DNA from: Spartinivicinus poritis
GTDB lineage: Bacteria; Pseudomonadota; Gammaproteobacteria; Pseudomonadales; Zooshikellaceae
DNA: 56,623 nt
Assembly: GCF_028858535.1 (NCBI RefSeq)
Contig: NZ_JAPMOU010000037.1
Location: forward strand, 1-56,623
Direction: 5' to 3'
A model generated the notes under the pieces. That model did no database searches. It worked only from the letters and a program-made list of their open reading frames with translations, and had not been told where the DNA came from. Below are positions 43,644 to 52,488 of the stretch, one piece after another; position 1 is the stretch's first letter; every line of letters starts with the position of its first letter. A program made the position numbers and the translations under genes.

Positions 43644-45074
43644 ATGACAAATGGAGAATTCAACAAATTGATTGTCGGAAGTGAAGAATGGTGCAGCTTT
43701 CCTGACATTCACATTCCGGCAGTCAAGGCACGTGTTGACTCCGGTGCTAAAACCTCCTCGCTACATGCATTTAATATTAATACCTTTAGGAAGGGCACAG
43801 AGCCATGGGTAAGCTTTGAAGTACACCCACTACAAAATAACCGTAAAGTCACGATTCGATGTGAAGCTAAGGTTGTTGATCGTCGCTCAATAAAAAGCTC
43901 CACAGGTATTAGCGAAAAGCGCTATGTCATCCAAACGACACTAAATATTAATGGCCAGCAATGGCCTATCGAGTTAACGCTGGCTAATCGTGACTCAATG
44001 GGGTATCGGATGCTATTGGGACGGGAGGCAATGATTGGCAGAATGCTGGTTGATCCTTCCAGTAGCTTTTGTTTAGGAGAACTGAGTACAGACAAACTGA
44101 ATGAGTATTATGGCGCTACCTCAAACCAGACGAGTGGGCTAAAAATCGGGTTATTAGCGAGTAATCCAGACTTATACAGTAACCGTCGTTTAATGGAAGC
44201 GGGGGAAGAACGTGGCCATGAAATGATATTTCTTAATATCAAGCAGTGTTATATGAAGCTTGATGCGGAAAATCCTGAAGTACATTATCGAGGTGGTCAC
44301 TTACTTAGTAGTCTTGACGCGGTCATTCCTAGAATTAAACCCAGTGTTACTTTTTATGGCTGTGCGTTAACTCGCCATTTTGAAAGTTTAGATACCTATA
44401 CGTTAAACTCGGCTGAAGCCATTACCCAGTCCCGAGATAAGTTATATTCATTACAACTGCTGTTAAAAAATGGGCTAGATATTCCTACCACTGGTTTTGC
44501 CAATTCCCCCATGGATACTAATGATCTGATTGAAATGGTGGGTGGAGCGCCTTTGATTGTTAAGCTGTTGGAAGGGGCACAAGGACGAGGGGTGGTGCTG
44601 GCTGAAACTAAAAAAGCAGCCGAAAGTGTGATTAACGCTTTTAAATCACTCAGGGCAAATTTATTAGTGCAGGAATTTATTAAAGAAGCCAGTGGGAAAG
44701 ATTTACGTTGCTTTGTTATTGATGGCAAAGTCGTTGCCAGCATTGAGCGTCAGGCGTCACCCGGTGAGTTTAGAGCTAATATCCATCAGGGAGGAACTGC
44801 GTCAGTGGTCAAGGTAACGGCTGAAGAAAAGAAACTAGCAATAAAAGCATCGAAAACGCTAGGCTTAAAAGTAGCGGGTGTCGATATTATTCGGTCAGAT
44901 AAAGGCCCGTTGCTTTTAGAGGTAAATTCTTCACCAGGGCTTGAAGGCATCGAAACTGCCACAGGCAGAGATATTGCTGGCGAAATGATCCGTGCCATCG
45001 AAAAGAAACTAAATTGGAAGCCCGCAATGCTAGAGGCAGTGATCCCAAGTAACCTGGAAACTGAGCAGGTGTAA
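43644..45074 (+). CDS. RimB-RimK fusion: retropepsin-like domain plus ATP-grasp glutamate ligase
   Basis: 476 residues from the ATG at 43644 (upstream frame overlaps a terminator). N-terminal retropepsin-like domain (about 5-150) with catalytic-type [11 protein letters not shown] (Asp32) and [15 protein letters not shown], as in RimB and PF05618. From about 170 a RimK-type ATP-grasp ligase: [57 protein letters not shown] and [20 protein letters not shown]. RimK adds glutamates to ribosomal protein S6; RimB in Pseudomonas stimulates it and is normally a separate gene. Here one chain joins both, which should fix their ratio. Substrate inferred from family. Confidence 0.9.
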   Translation: MTNGEFNKLIVGSEEWCSFPDIHIPAVKARVDSGAKTSSLHAFNINTFRKGTEPWVSFEVHPLQNNRKVTIRCEAKVVDRRSIKSSTGISEKRYVIQTTLNINGQQWPIELTLANRDSMGYRMLLGREAMIGRMLVDPSSSFCLGELSTDKLNEYYGATSNQTSGLKIGLLASNPDLYSNRRLMEAGEERGHEMIFLNIKQCYMKLDAENPEVHYRGGHLLSSLDAVIPRIKPSVTFYGCALTRHFESLDTYTLNSAEAITQSRDKLYSLQLLLKNGLDIPTTGFANSPMDTNDLIEMVGGAPLIVKLLEGAQGRGVVLAETKKAAESVINAFKSLRANLLVQEFIKEASGKDLRCFVIDGKVVASIERQASPGEFRANIHQGGTASVVKVTAEEKKLAIKASKTLGLKVAGVDIIRSDKGPLLLEVNSSPGLEGIETATGRDIAGEMIRAIEKKLNWKPAMLEAVIPSNLETEQV

Positions 45075-45098
45075 TTAGAAAGCTTTTAAAGCATTCTT

Positions 45099-45124
45099 AA
45101 GTGGCTTTTAAAAGAAAGCCACTT
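45099..45124. terminator. Hairpin downstream of rimBK
   Basis: AAGTGGCTTT pairs with AAAGCCACTT (10 bp, 6-base loop), 24 bases after the stop. Probable 3' end of the transcript. Confidence 0.7.
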
Positions 45125-45329
45125 ATACTCTGCAGTTATTTAAAATTTATTAAAAAAGTAATGTATTTAAGAATGAGTATGTTTAAGAAATAAATAATTT
45201 AAATGCAGTATGATATAAGAAAAACAAATGATGTGCTTTAATGCTGAGGAGAAGCTTAAATAAAAAGGTGTGTTGTATAAAATAAGTTAAGCCAAAGTGA
45301 GAGTAGGGAAGTAACCATTATGAGGGGGC

Positions 45330-45384
45330 AGCACTTCATATAAAATAGTCATCAATCAGACCATTATTATTATATTGAAGTGCT
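45330..45384. repeat. Inverted repeat at the 3' end of the MFS-kinase gene
   Basis: AGCACTTCA (45330-45338) pairs with TGAAGTGCT (45376-45384), 9 bp with a 37-base AT-rich loop, 28 bases beyond the stop of the leftward MFS-kinase gene. The rest of 45125-45411 is AT-rich with nothing recognised. Confidence 0.5.
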
Positions 45385-45411
45385 ACGACAACGTTCAAAA
45401 ACTAAATAATA

Positions 45412-48400
45412 TTAAGCGCTATTCTCTCTTTCCAGTTCGACTTTTTGTCTGGCTTTTGTCCATGGTGACTCTTTATCCGAAATTGACTCAAACCAATACA
45501 TTTCATCGGCATTTCGTGGAGCCACACCGGTACTTAATATGAGTCGTTTAAAGCCCAATTCGTATAAAGTTTTACCCCATTCACTGCCTCTGATGGGAAA
45601 GTCTAAAAACTCATCATCAATATAAACAGGGGTTTCTTTATCTATGTGCTCAGCATACTGCTCAAACTCAGTTGGGCTGGATAGTGACAGTAGTTTTGCG
45701 CCGTTTAATTGGGCTTCTAATTTCCAAGCCGTTCGTATGGTTTTAAAATCATCAACATGTACCGCATCGTAGCGAACGGATTCCCATGGGGCTACCTCAA
45801 TGGAAAGCCAATTTACTAAGGATTTGGGTAGAATTCTAACCCCTAGTTTTGAGCAGCGTTCTTGTACATTGGCACTTTTATAATGGCTGGTTACTAGAAT
45901 ACGAGTACTGGCGTTTGCGGGGATCATTTCAATAATATCCAATCCAGTTTTGGACTCCCCTAGTAGTTCGTAGTCAGATAATAAGACCAAAGGACGATTA
46001 GCATCTTTTTGTTGTTGCCAAAATTCCCCGATTTGTGCTTCATTACGGAAGTAATATACATCAATACAAGACTCCTTTAATGGCAGTGAGGCTAACCGGC
46101 TCTGCCAAACATTGTGCATACTGGCATCATCATCTAACACCATTAGCTGTGCATTAGCGGGTAGTAGTAAGAAGGGTAAGAACCATTCAGGTGCAGGCTG
46201 GATGGGGAGGACAATCGTAATTTGTGTGCCAACACCAGGGTTGGACTCTAAAGTAAATTTACCTTTCCATAGTTCAATGGTTGATTTAGCATGAGACAAG
46301 CCTAAACCGGTGTTACCTGTTTTCCCCATACTGATCCCACGCTCTAAGACTTTATCTATAAGCTCATTAGGAATGCCCTGGCCATTATCAGTCAGGGTAA
46401 TGACTGTCTTATTGTTTAATACTTTCAGGGTTATTTGAATACTAATCTGGGTTTGTTCACCTATGGCTTCTATTGAGTTATTGAGTAAATTAGACAGCAC
46501 TCGTCGTAGCGAGTTGGCATGTATATTCACAAAGGTACCATAGGCATCACTATCAATTTGCAGTTGAAGAGCGACCTCAGTTTGGCGGCGATATTGAATG
46601 CGTTTTTCTGATATCACTTCCTCTAGGATGGTAGATAGCAACTGTTTGGAAATTTGTTGTTTGGCGGGATCTTTATCAACACTTTGCTCTCGTTCAACGA
46701 CTAACAAACCATTGACAATATCACTCATACTCTCGATTGCACTATGAAGAACTATACGGTTTTGTTCAGGAATCGCTTCAGCAGAATGTTCAGCAATTTG
46801 TTCCAGCGCGGTGAGGGGAGAGCGGATGTCATGGGCCACTTGTGCCGCCATTTGGTTAATCCCTTCCAAATTGGCCATACGTTTTTCGTTTTCAATAAAG
46901 TCATTAAACTTGTTGGCCATGATGGCAAACTCATCAATAAAGTAACGCTCTTCGCCATTAGTATCCTTGAGTTTGTCTGATGTCTTATCCATGGCAATAT
47001 CTAACACCATCGTGGCTTCACTGCAGATACGTTTGACAATGCGGTAGGTGATACTAAACATCAAGAGAACAAAAGCAACATAAATAGTTGCCACAATAAT
47101 CAAGTGTTTTAAGGTTTTTTGATGGATTATTGAGTCATTAAAAAAAATGGTATATGAACCCCGTTGATTTTGTTTAATCAGTGAGTTGAAGTAGATATCC
47201 TTAGAAACAGAATAAGTTGATTGGCTTGTATCACAAGACGTTTGTTGAATTAGATCAATATTAATGTCTACGCAGTCGACATTTGCCATAATGTTAAGTG
47301 AATGGAGCAATTGACTGGCTTGCGAGGTATTTTCTATAAGAGAGAACTGTCCAGCATATTGTTCTGTAATGACCTGGTCTTGCTGACGTTGTGCTTCAGT
47401 GGCTTGTTTAACGAAGTACCAGGTTTCGCTTAAAAATACGACAAAACTGGCAATAAAGAACATAATGCCAATCACCATCCCTAAGCATTTTTTTAAGCTG
47501 GCACGCTCAAATTTACTGACGTTTTCTCCTTTTTTATAGTTAATTACAGCGAGGGCAGCACCAATAACCCCCAATACTGACATCATGACAAAAATACCCA
47601 TATGGGGTACCCCTGCAATTAAAATCAGCCCGGCAATCATTGCGTAGGTTAATCGTGCTAGTAAGGAGCCACCACTAAACCAGCTGGCTTTAAATTCATC
47701 AGGAACAAAACGATGGCTATCAGAGGTGATTTCAGCACGTAAGGCAAAGCAAATGGGGTCCGCAATTAGTATCACTAAGAACATACAGGAAAGTTTGGCA
47801 ATTGTTGAAATATCACTGTAAAAAGATATTGCTACTACCGCTGATAAAAAACCTAAAGCGAGAGTACCTAGCCATCGAATAGCCCGAAGGCCTGGTTGTA
47901 TAGATAACCAAGGAATAAAAAAGCGAGATATAGCTATTCCTAAAAAACTACTGATAACAGCAGCTCCCATACCACCGCCCCAAACTAATATTTGAGGTAG
48001 ATCAGCATCCTTAAATAGATAGTAAGACTCACCAATTAAAAACATGTAAGTAACTTGTAAAAAAAGGTGAGCAAAAGCATAAGTGCATAAAACAGGTAAT
48101 GTAGCTTGTGCGGATAAAAATAACTTAGTTACTGTTACATTTTGGGTTGAATTTCCATCTTTAATAGATATGGTTTTAAAATTCAGGTCTTTAGCCATTT
48201 TAAAGTAGGCTAAGACTTGAATCATAAGAATGTATAAGATTAGTCCTAAAGGAATAAGTGTTACATATTCCTTTGCTATATAAGTAAACTGCTTTGTTTG
48301 TAGTAATAAGCCAAGTCCAAGTGCAAATAATGGTAGTCCTAAACGGATCAATATACCGTACTTGTAGCTGGAAAGAAAAAGTGGAGGGGCATTATTGATT

Positions 48401-48837
48401 GAGCTATCGTTTTCCTTGAGCTTGTCTTGATACCAACGTTGATAAGCTGCTTGGTATGAACCACTGGTAAATGCACCATTAAGTGCACTACAAAGCTGGC
48501 GCAAGGCTAAGAAAATTAACATTAGAGTATATAAGCCGTAAATTGCACAAATAACCGTTAAGCTAAAAAACAAGGTGGCTGCAAAATCACAGAAAAGACC
48601 TAACCTAACAGAAAACTTCCAGCCAAAGCGGTCACCTAAATACCCTGTCGGGATTTCTAAAATTGCTGATAAAAAAAATAATAAAAATGTAGAAAGTACA
48701 ATTCCTTCTCGGCCAAATCCCTCTGTTGTGGCAATAATGCAGTAGACAATTAGGCCTGTTGCCATATTGCCGCCGCTTAACAAACCATCCGTGCGACCAA
48801 ACTGCCTTAATAGCTTGTCAGTATAAATACTGGACAT
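45412..48837 (-). CDS. MFS transporter-histidine kinase-receiver fusion
   Basis: 1141 residues. Residues 1-435: MFS transporter of about 12 helices, with motif A GYLGDRFG (65-72). Helix 451-471 and helix 577-598 flank an extracytoplasmic loop of about 105 residues with two cysteines. A HAMP-like linker follows (about 600-655). Kinase: His669 in AHDIRSPLTALEQ, N-box LLNNSIEA (784-791), G1 DNGQGIP (817-823), G2 GNTGLGLSHAK (841-851). Receiver 1 (about 897-1010) has the full set DDD (902-904), phosphoacceptor Asp955, Thr983/Ser984 and Lys1005. Receiver 2 (about 1022-1130) keeps VDD and YIDDEF but lacks a clear lysine. It reads as a transporter-sensor that feeds a phosphorelay. AAGGAA is its ribosome binding site. 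Divergent from a micro-ORF, and next to an NtrC-type pair. Confidence 0.93.
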   Translation of the reverse strand: MSSIYTDKLLRQFGRTDGLLSGGNMATGLIVYCIIATTEGFGREGIVLSTFLLFFLSAILEIPTGYLGDRFGWKFSVRLGLFCDFAATLFFSLTVICAIYGLYTLMLIFLALRQLCSALNGAFTSGSYQAAYQRWYQDKLKENDSSINNAPPLFLSSYKYGILIRLGLPLFALGLGLLLQTKQFTYIAKEYVTLIPLGLILYILMIQVLAYFKMAKDLNFKTISIKDGNSTQNVTVTKLFLSAQATLPVLCTYAFAHLFLQVTYMFLIGESYYLFKDADLPQILVWGGGMGAAVISSFLGIAISRFFIPWLSIQPGLRAIRWLGTLALGFLSAVVAISFYSDISTIAKLSCMFLVILIADPICFALRAEITSDSHRFVPDEFKASWFSGGSLLARLTYAMIAGLILIAGVPHMGIFVMMSVLGVIGAALAVINYKKGENVSKFERASLKKCLGMVIGIMFFIASFVVFLSETWYFVKQATEAQRQQDQVITEQYAGQFSLIENTSQASQLLHSLNIMANVDCVDINIDLIQQTSCDTSQSTYSVSKDIYFNSLIKQNQRGSYTIFFNDSIIHQKTLKHLIIVATIYVAFVLLMFSITYRIVKRICSEATMVLDIAMDKTSDKLKDTNGEERYFIDEFAIMANKFNDFIENEKRMANLEGINQMAAQVAHDIRSPLTALEQIAEHSAEAIPEQNRIVLHSAIESMSDIVNGLLVVEREQSVDKDPAKQQISKQLLSTILEEVISEKRIQYRRQTEVALQLQIDSDAYGTFVNIHANSLRRVLSNLLNNSIEAIGEQTQISIQITLKVLNNKTVITLTDNGQGIPNELIDKVLERGISMGKTGNTGLGLSHAKSTIELWKGKFTLESNPGVGTQITIVLPIQPAPEWFLPFLLLPANAQLMVLDDDASMHNVWQSRLASLPLKESCIDVYYFRNEAQIGEFWQQQKDANRPLVLLSDYELLGESKTGLDIIEMIPANASTRILVTSHYKSANVQERCSKLGVRILPKSLVNWLSIEVAPWESVRYDAVHVDDFKTIRTAWKLEAQLNGAKLLSLSSPTEFEQYAEHIDKETPVYIDDEFLDFPIRGSEWGKTLYELGFKRLILSTGVAPRNADEMYWFESISDKESPWTKARQKVELERENSA

Positions 48838-48972
48838 ATAAGTTCCTTCTGAATCATGTCTATAGTATGCTTAGTGTTTACTTAATTTAGGCAGTACGAA
48901 ACGAAGTACTACTAAATAATCCTAATTGATAAGTTTTCATAAAGAGTAAGTATAAACAAACAGAAAAAATGA

Positions 48973-48991
48973 ACTTAACCATTTGTTAAGT
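48973..48991. promoter_or_regulatory. Operator-like palindrome in the MFS-kinase/micro-ORF gap
   Basis: ACTTAAC-CATTT-GTTAAGT is a perfect 7-bp-arm dyad, with extra GTTAAGA half-site near 49008. It lies between two divergent starts (48837 leftward, 49086 rightward) and is a plausible regulator site for both. Confidence 0.5.
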
Positions 48992-49085
48992 CTTGATTTA
49001 TTGAGTTGTTAAGATTGTGTGCTAATTTGTAACATGCCATACTCTATATAAGTAACTTAATTATTACTCAAAAGGAGGAAATAGC

Positions 49086-49124
49086 ATGGGAAATACATTC
49101 CAGTTACATGGCGATGAGCGTTAG
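49086..49124 (+). CDS. Micro-ORF with near-consensus Shine-Dalgarno (12 residues)
   Basis: ATG at 49086 follows AAAGGAGGAAATAGC, among the best ribosome binding sites in the window. The frame encodes MGNTFQLHGDER and stops at 49122. It is too short to classify: it may be a leader peptide, a signalling peptide or the 5' cistron coupled to the overlapping 33-codon frame. The ribosome binding site itself is the strongest evidence for translation. Confidence 0.55.
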   Translation: MGNTFQLHGDER

Positions 49125-49209
49125 TAAAGAGAGTAAGATCGAAAAATTCACGTTGTTTAGCTATTATTCGATTAAGCCTAGGTTGCTGTTTGCCGAAAAC
49201 GATTTTTAA
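49108..49209 (+). CDS. Overlapping 33-residue small ORF
   Basis: Starts inside the micro-ORF (ATG 49108, second ATG 49114) in another frame and reads to TAA at 49207. The product begins MAMSVSKESKIEKFTLFSYY and ends RLLFAENDF: basic-aromatic, no clear export signal. It could be translated by coupling to the micro-ORF. A GC-rich hairpin starts at its stop codon. Not recognised. Confidence 0.35.
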   Translation: MAMSVSKESKIEKFTLFSYYSIKPRLLFAENDF

Positions 49210-49227
49210 GGGGTGCAGTTTACCCCT
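49209..49227 (+). terminator. Small hairpin after the small ORFs
   Basis: AGGGGT pairs with ACCCCT around a 7-base loop, right after the TAA of the 33-codon frame. Only 6 bp and no T-run, so a weak 3' boundary. Confidence 0.35.
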
Positions 49228-49569
49228 GACTATTATCTGAGTAGCAGCATTTACTCATATCACTTGCAGCTCATCTACTTATCACTGACTAACAATCCAA
49301 TAGTTATCATTTTTGCGATTAAATAAATCAAAACTCCTTTTCAATCACGTTGGCTTTCTGAGAGCAATATTACTATTTTATGAATAAGATCTACACAGTA
49401 CCAAGCCAATTATGATTAATCAAGCATTTAACTAATATTAAATAGTCTAAATTATAGGCACAGTTGTTTTGTGTGATTACTCTAATACTGAAGCCTCATT
49501 GTATCGTTATTACAAGGCAGAGGCAGGATATTTAACTCAACTTTTATCTCGCTGTTAGAGTGATAAAAA
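49228..49569. other. AT-rich spacer between kinase loci
   Basis: About 340 bp with stops in all frames. No RNA gene or convincing small ORF with a ribosome binding site was seen on either strand. It would be the long leader of the MFS-kinase message if the candidate promoter at 49570 is used. Confidence 0.35.
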
Positions 49570-49585
49570 TGCAAGCTATATGCCT
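49570..49585 (-). promoter_or_regulatory. Candidate sigma54 promoter, leftward
   Basis: On the minus strand AGGCAT-ATAGC-TTGCA keeps the invariant GG and GC with the standard 10-base spacing of -24/-12 promoters, though -24 departs from TGGCAC at two positions. It points toward the MFS-kinase gene, about 720 bp away. Moderate support only. Confidence 0.35.
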
Positions 49586-49630
49586 ACTCCGTTAATTTGG
49601 CTGAGATCAGCTTTTCAGCCGATATACTAT

Positions 49631-50674
49631 TTATTGGTTGTTTATTAAACAGTCGAGTTCGATACTAAATAAAGCACCACCTGTCTTATTATTGGTTGCA
49701 GTGATAGTTCCGTTATGTATATGTATGACTTGTCGTACAGTTGCAAGGCCAACTCCTTTGCCGTGACCTTTTGTTGAATATAGCGGCAGAAATAACTTAT
49801 CTATCAGTTCTTGGGGGATACCCGGCCCATTGTCCGCTATATTTATTACGGACTTGCCTTGTTCTGTATGCAAGATGTTCAACTCGATTTTTCCATGAGT
49901 TGTGTTGGCTAGTGCGTCGACTGCGTTATTCACCAACTGGATTAAAGCATCTTGAAGTAACACAAGGTCGCCTTGAATCTCTAGGTTACTATCAGATAGG
50001 TTAGTGACTAGGGTAACTTTGTGTTCGATACACAACTCACCACAGATATCATTAACTGTGCCTAGCAGCCAGTTTAAGTTAATTTTCTGAAAGCGTGGTG
50101 AAGGTTGAGAGATGATTTTTTGCAGTCCATTATTATAGAGTTTTAGTTTATTAGTGGAGCTTAATATATTACCCATCACTTGTTCAATGCTGACACCTTC
50201 AAGCTGCATTTGGTTATCTGGAAGTCCTTGACTGAGTGCACTACTAAAGATGTCTAATGGTGTGATGATGTTTCCCAGTTTATGGCAAAATAAGGTAGCT
50301 ATATTTCGCCAAACATTCACTTCATGCATGTCTAGCTCTTGTTGAATAGGTTGCACTGAAACAATCTTGCTGACTTCACTGTTTCGAGCTTCACTTGCCA
50401 AAAGTATTACTGGAATAGTTTTATCAGCCAGAGTGATTGAAGATAAGGTCTTTTGATTTGGCTGGATACTAATAATATCCTGTTGGGCCGTACTATCTAG
50501 CGCTGGCGTGCCTCCCAGTTGCTCTTCCTGAAAAAGAAGACAAGCTTCTCTGTTGAGTAGCTTAATATTCTCATTTGAATAAACAGCTAATAGTGCAACT
50601 GGTACTTGATCAAGAGAATCGACAGGGCTTGACTGTTTATTTGTCTGACATAGATTGTAGATATTAGAGTTCAT
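49631..50674 (-). CDS. Soluble sensor histidine kinase, partner of the NtrC-type regulator
   Basis: 347 residues from the ATG at 50674, which has GAAGGA 9 bases upstream; a longer frame to 50704 overlaps the regulator further. No membrane helices. N-terminal PAS-like region (about 20-95, DQVPVALLAVYSNENIKLLN), then the phosphoacceptor helix with ATLFCHKLGNIITPL (His131), a variant of the usual H-E-x-x-N box. The ATPase domain has NNAVDALANTTHG, DNGPGIPQELIDKLFLPLYS and GKGVGLATVRQVIHIHNGTI, all intact. It likely senses a cytoplasmic signal and phosphorylates the regulator encoded just upstream; the genes overlap by 11 bp. Confidence 0.92.
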   Translation of the reverse strand: MNSNIYNLCQTNKQSSPVDSLDQVPVALLAVYSNENIKLLNREACLLFQEEQLGGTPALDSTAQQDIISIQPNQKTLSSITLADKTIPVILLASEARNSEVSKIVSVQPIQQELDMHEVNVWRNIATLFCHKLGNIITPLDIFSSALSQGLPDNQMQLEGVSIEQVMGNILSSTNKLKLYNNGLQKIISQPSPRFQKINLNWLLGTVNDICGELCIEHKVTLVTNLSDSNLEIQGDLVLLQDALIQLVNNAVDALANTTHGKIELNILHTEQGKSVINIADNGPGIPQELIDKLFLPLYSTKGHGKGVGLATVRQVIHIHNGTITATNNKTGGALFSIELDCLINNQ

Positions 50675-52061
50675 ACTTTTCGATCCTTCTATAAAGTGCT
50701 GCACGGGATATCCCTAGTTCTTTTGCTGCATGAGAAATATTGCCAGTGTATTTTTGTAAGGCGTCCTTTACTCTCTGCTTTTCCAGGTTGCCCAATTCCA
50801 GGGGTTGAGTTTGCGCTTGTGTTTTTATAGAAACTTCAGTTTTGGGTTGGCTGGCTGCTAATTGAAAGTCACGAATAAATAGTTCAGATTCGTTGCTCAG
50901 AATAATAGCTCGCTCAACACTGTTTTGTAACTCTCGAACATTGCCAGGCCAGGAATAACGTTGTAATGCCTTGAGTGTTTTCATTGAAATATGAGGTTTT
51001 GAGCGGTTGTATTTAAGTGAATACATATCCAAGAAGTAGTCAACCAAGAGGGGGATATCTTCACTTCTTTCCCTTAAAGCGGGTAATGTGATTTCAACGG
51101 TATTCAGGCGATACAACAGATCTTGCCGAAATCGAGTATTATCCAATAGCTCTGATCGAGGTAAATTAGTAGCGGCAATCACTCGTATATCAACCGACTT
51201 GCTTTGATTGGCACCAATAGCCTTTACTTCCCGTTGTGATAATACGCTGAGTAATTTGGTTTGAAGTTGGGTGGGGAGATTAGCGACCTCATCCAAAAAC
51301 AAAGTACCTTTATTAGCTTCAACAATATGGCCCACTCTATTTTGGGTAGCGCCGGTAAAAGCCCCTTTTTTGTGACCAAACAGTTCTGATTCAAATAGAC
51401 CTTCTGCAATAGTGCCTAGATCAATGGAGATAAATGATGATTTGTTGCGACTCGATTGTTGATGTATTTCTCTGGCAATTAACCCTTTACCTGTACCATT
51501 TTCACCTAAAATCAAAATATTGGCATCTGTTGGTGCTGACAAATAAATAGTATTCAACACTTGTTGTATTATAGGTGACTGACCAATTATCGGTTGTTCT
51601 GAGGGTTGACGAAGGTGAGACTTAACTGATTTACATTTCGTTACATTTTCCGTACATTTTTTAATTGAGGTTTTGAATTTGTAAGCTTCGGTTACTGTAG
51701 CCAGTAATTTAGTCTTATCCCAAGGCTTTACAATAAAATCACTGGCACCGCTTTTCAGGGCTTGAATGGCAAGGTCAACTTCGCCATAAGCGGTCATCAT
51801 AATAACCCGCGTTTCTGGAGATATGTGATTAATCTCAGAGAGCCAATAAAGACCTTCTGCACCTGTACAACTGTTAGGCGAAAAGTTCATGTCTAGTAAA
51901 ACGACATCATAAGTTGTATTATCTAAAAAAGTTGGTATCTGTTTTGGCTCATCACAAAGTTGGATGATATCAAAAGACGAGTTAAGTAATAGTTTGACGG
52001 AAGTAAGTGTTTCTTTGTCGTCGTCAACGATAAGAATGCTGGATAAATTGTCTTTGCTCAT
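50664..52061 (-). CDS. Sigma54-dependent NtrC-family response regulator
   Basis: 465 residues from the ATG at 52061 (an upstream TTG would add four). Receiver domain with ILIVDDDKE, phosphoacceptor Asp in VVLLDMNFS, MMTAYGEVD and VKPWDK. AAA+ domain about 155-385 with Walker A ILGENGTGKGLIAREIH, the sigma54-contacting loop GAFTGA (in FGHKKGAFTGATQN), Walker B GTLFLDEVANLP and a GNVRELQNSVERA sensor 2 region. Fis-type helix-turn-helix at the C-terminus (NISHAAKELGISRAALYRRI). It activates sigma54 promoters when phosphorylated. It forms an operon with the kinase gene. A long dyad and a rightward -24/-12 promoter lie directly upstream. Confidence 0.96.
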   Translation of the reverse strand: MSKDNLSSILIVDDDKETLTSVKLLLNSSFDIIQLCDEPKQIPTFLDNTTYDVVLLDMNFSPNSCTGAEGLYWLSEINHISPETRVIMMTAYGEVDLAIQALKSGASDFIVKPWDKTKLLATVTEAYKFKTSIKKCTENVTKCKSVKSHLRQPSEQPIIGQSPIIQQVLNTIYLSAPTDANILILGENGTGKGLIAREIHQQSSRNKSSFISIDLGTIAEGLFESELFGHKKGAFTGATQNRVGHIVEANKGTLFLDEVANLPTQLQTKLLSVLSQREVKAIGANQSKSVDIRVIAATNLPRSELLDNTRFRQDLLYRLNTVEITLPALRERSEDIPLLVDYFLDMYSLKYNRSKPHISMKTLKALQRYSWPGNVRELQNSVERAIILSNESELFIRDFQLAASQPKTEVSIKTQAQTQPLELGNLEKQRVKDALQKYTGNISHAAKELGISRAALYRRIEKYEL

Positions 52062-52110
52062 TGGTGCTTTCAACGTTCTGTTACTCCATGTACTGGCTTT
52101 TCCAGGTCAA

Positions 52111-52151
52111 AGTGTCCGGTATCGAACGCTAACCGTTCATTTTCGAACACT
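52111..52151. promoter_or_regulatory. 18-bp-arm dyad, likely enhancer of the NtrC-type regulator
   Basis: AGTGTCCGGTATCGAACG and the complement of CGTTCATTTTCGAACACT match at 13 of 18 positions around a 5-base spacer. Its centre lies about 120 bp before the predicted start of the sigma54 promoter at 52226, the usual enhancer distance, and 70 bp from the regulator's own start. Confidence 0.65.
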
Positions 52152-52225
52152 AAATATTTTGGATTATTCTGGTGCTAAGTAATCCCCAAGCGCTTCAATA
52201 CTAGTCTATAGCAATATTTATAATT

Positions 52226-52240
52226 TGGCACATTGTTTGC
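52226..52240 (+). promoter_or_regulatory. Sigma54 (-24/-12) promoter, rightward
   Basis: TGGCAC-ATTGT-TTGC matches the sigma54 consensus TGGCAC-N5-TTGC exactly. Transcription would start near 52252 and run right, away from the regulator gene, toward the 55- and 80-residue genes. Confidence 0.8.
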
Positions 52241-52488
52241 CTTATATATTTCTGTAGGAATAATAAGCTGCACCTACTTACTGAGTCAATAATGAGGAAA
52301 GCAAAAATAGTAGTTAAAGGCAGTCGTAGTAATAAAACGAGTGTGGTGTGATAGAGCTTATTAACTATTGACGTTACTATAATACTGCTCAGGTTAAAAA
52401 TAATAAAAGTAGAAACAATAAACTATCAACAGGCCAGTCGTTGATAGCTACTTAACTGTGTACCAATTAATGTAGAAGATTTAGAAAA

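Noticed and set aside
43353-43708. Leftward frames of 73-77 codons between maoP and rimBK
   Set aside because: They run through hairpins and a terminator, lack ribosome binding sites and overlap the better-supported rimBK start.
49350-49370. TTGGCT-N-GAGCAA sequence resembling a rightward sigma54 promoter
   Set aside because: GG-N10-GC spacing is right but the -12 box is GAGC, not TTGC, and no gene follows in that direction.
51964-52182. Rightward 72-codon frame over the response-regulator start
   Set aside because: Antisense to a conserved receiver domain and across the dyad; it precedes the sigma54 promoter start.
52292-52351. 19-codon frame just after the sigma54 promoter (MRKAKIVVKGSRSNKTSVV)
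   Set aside because: No recognisable ribosome binding site; kept only as a remote leader-peptide possibility.
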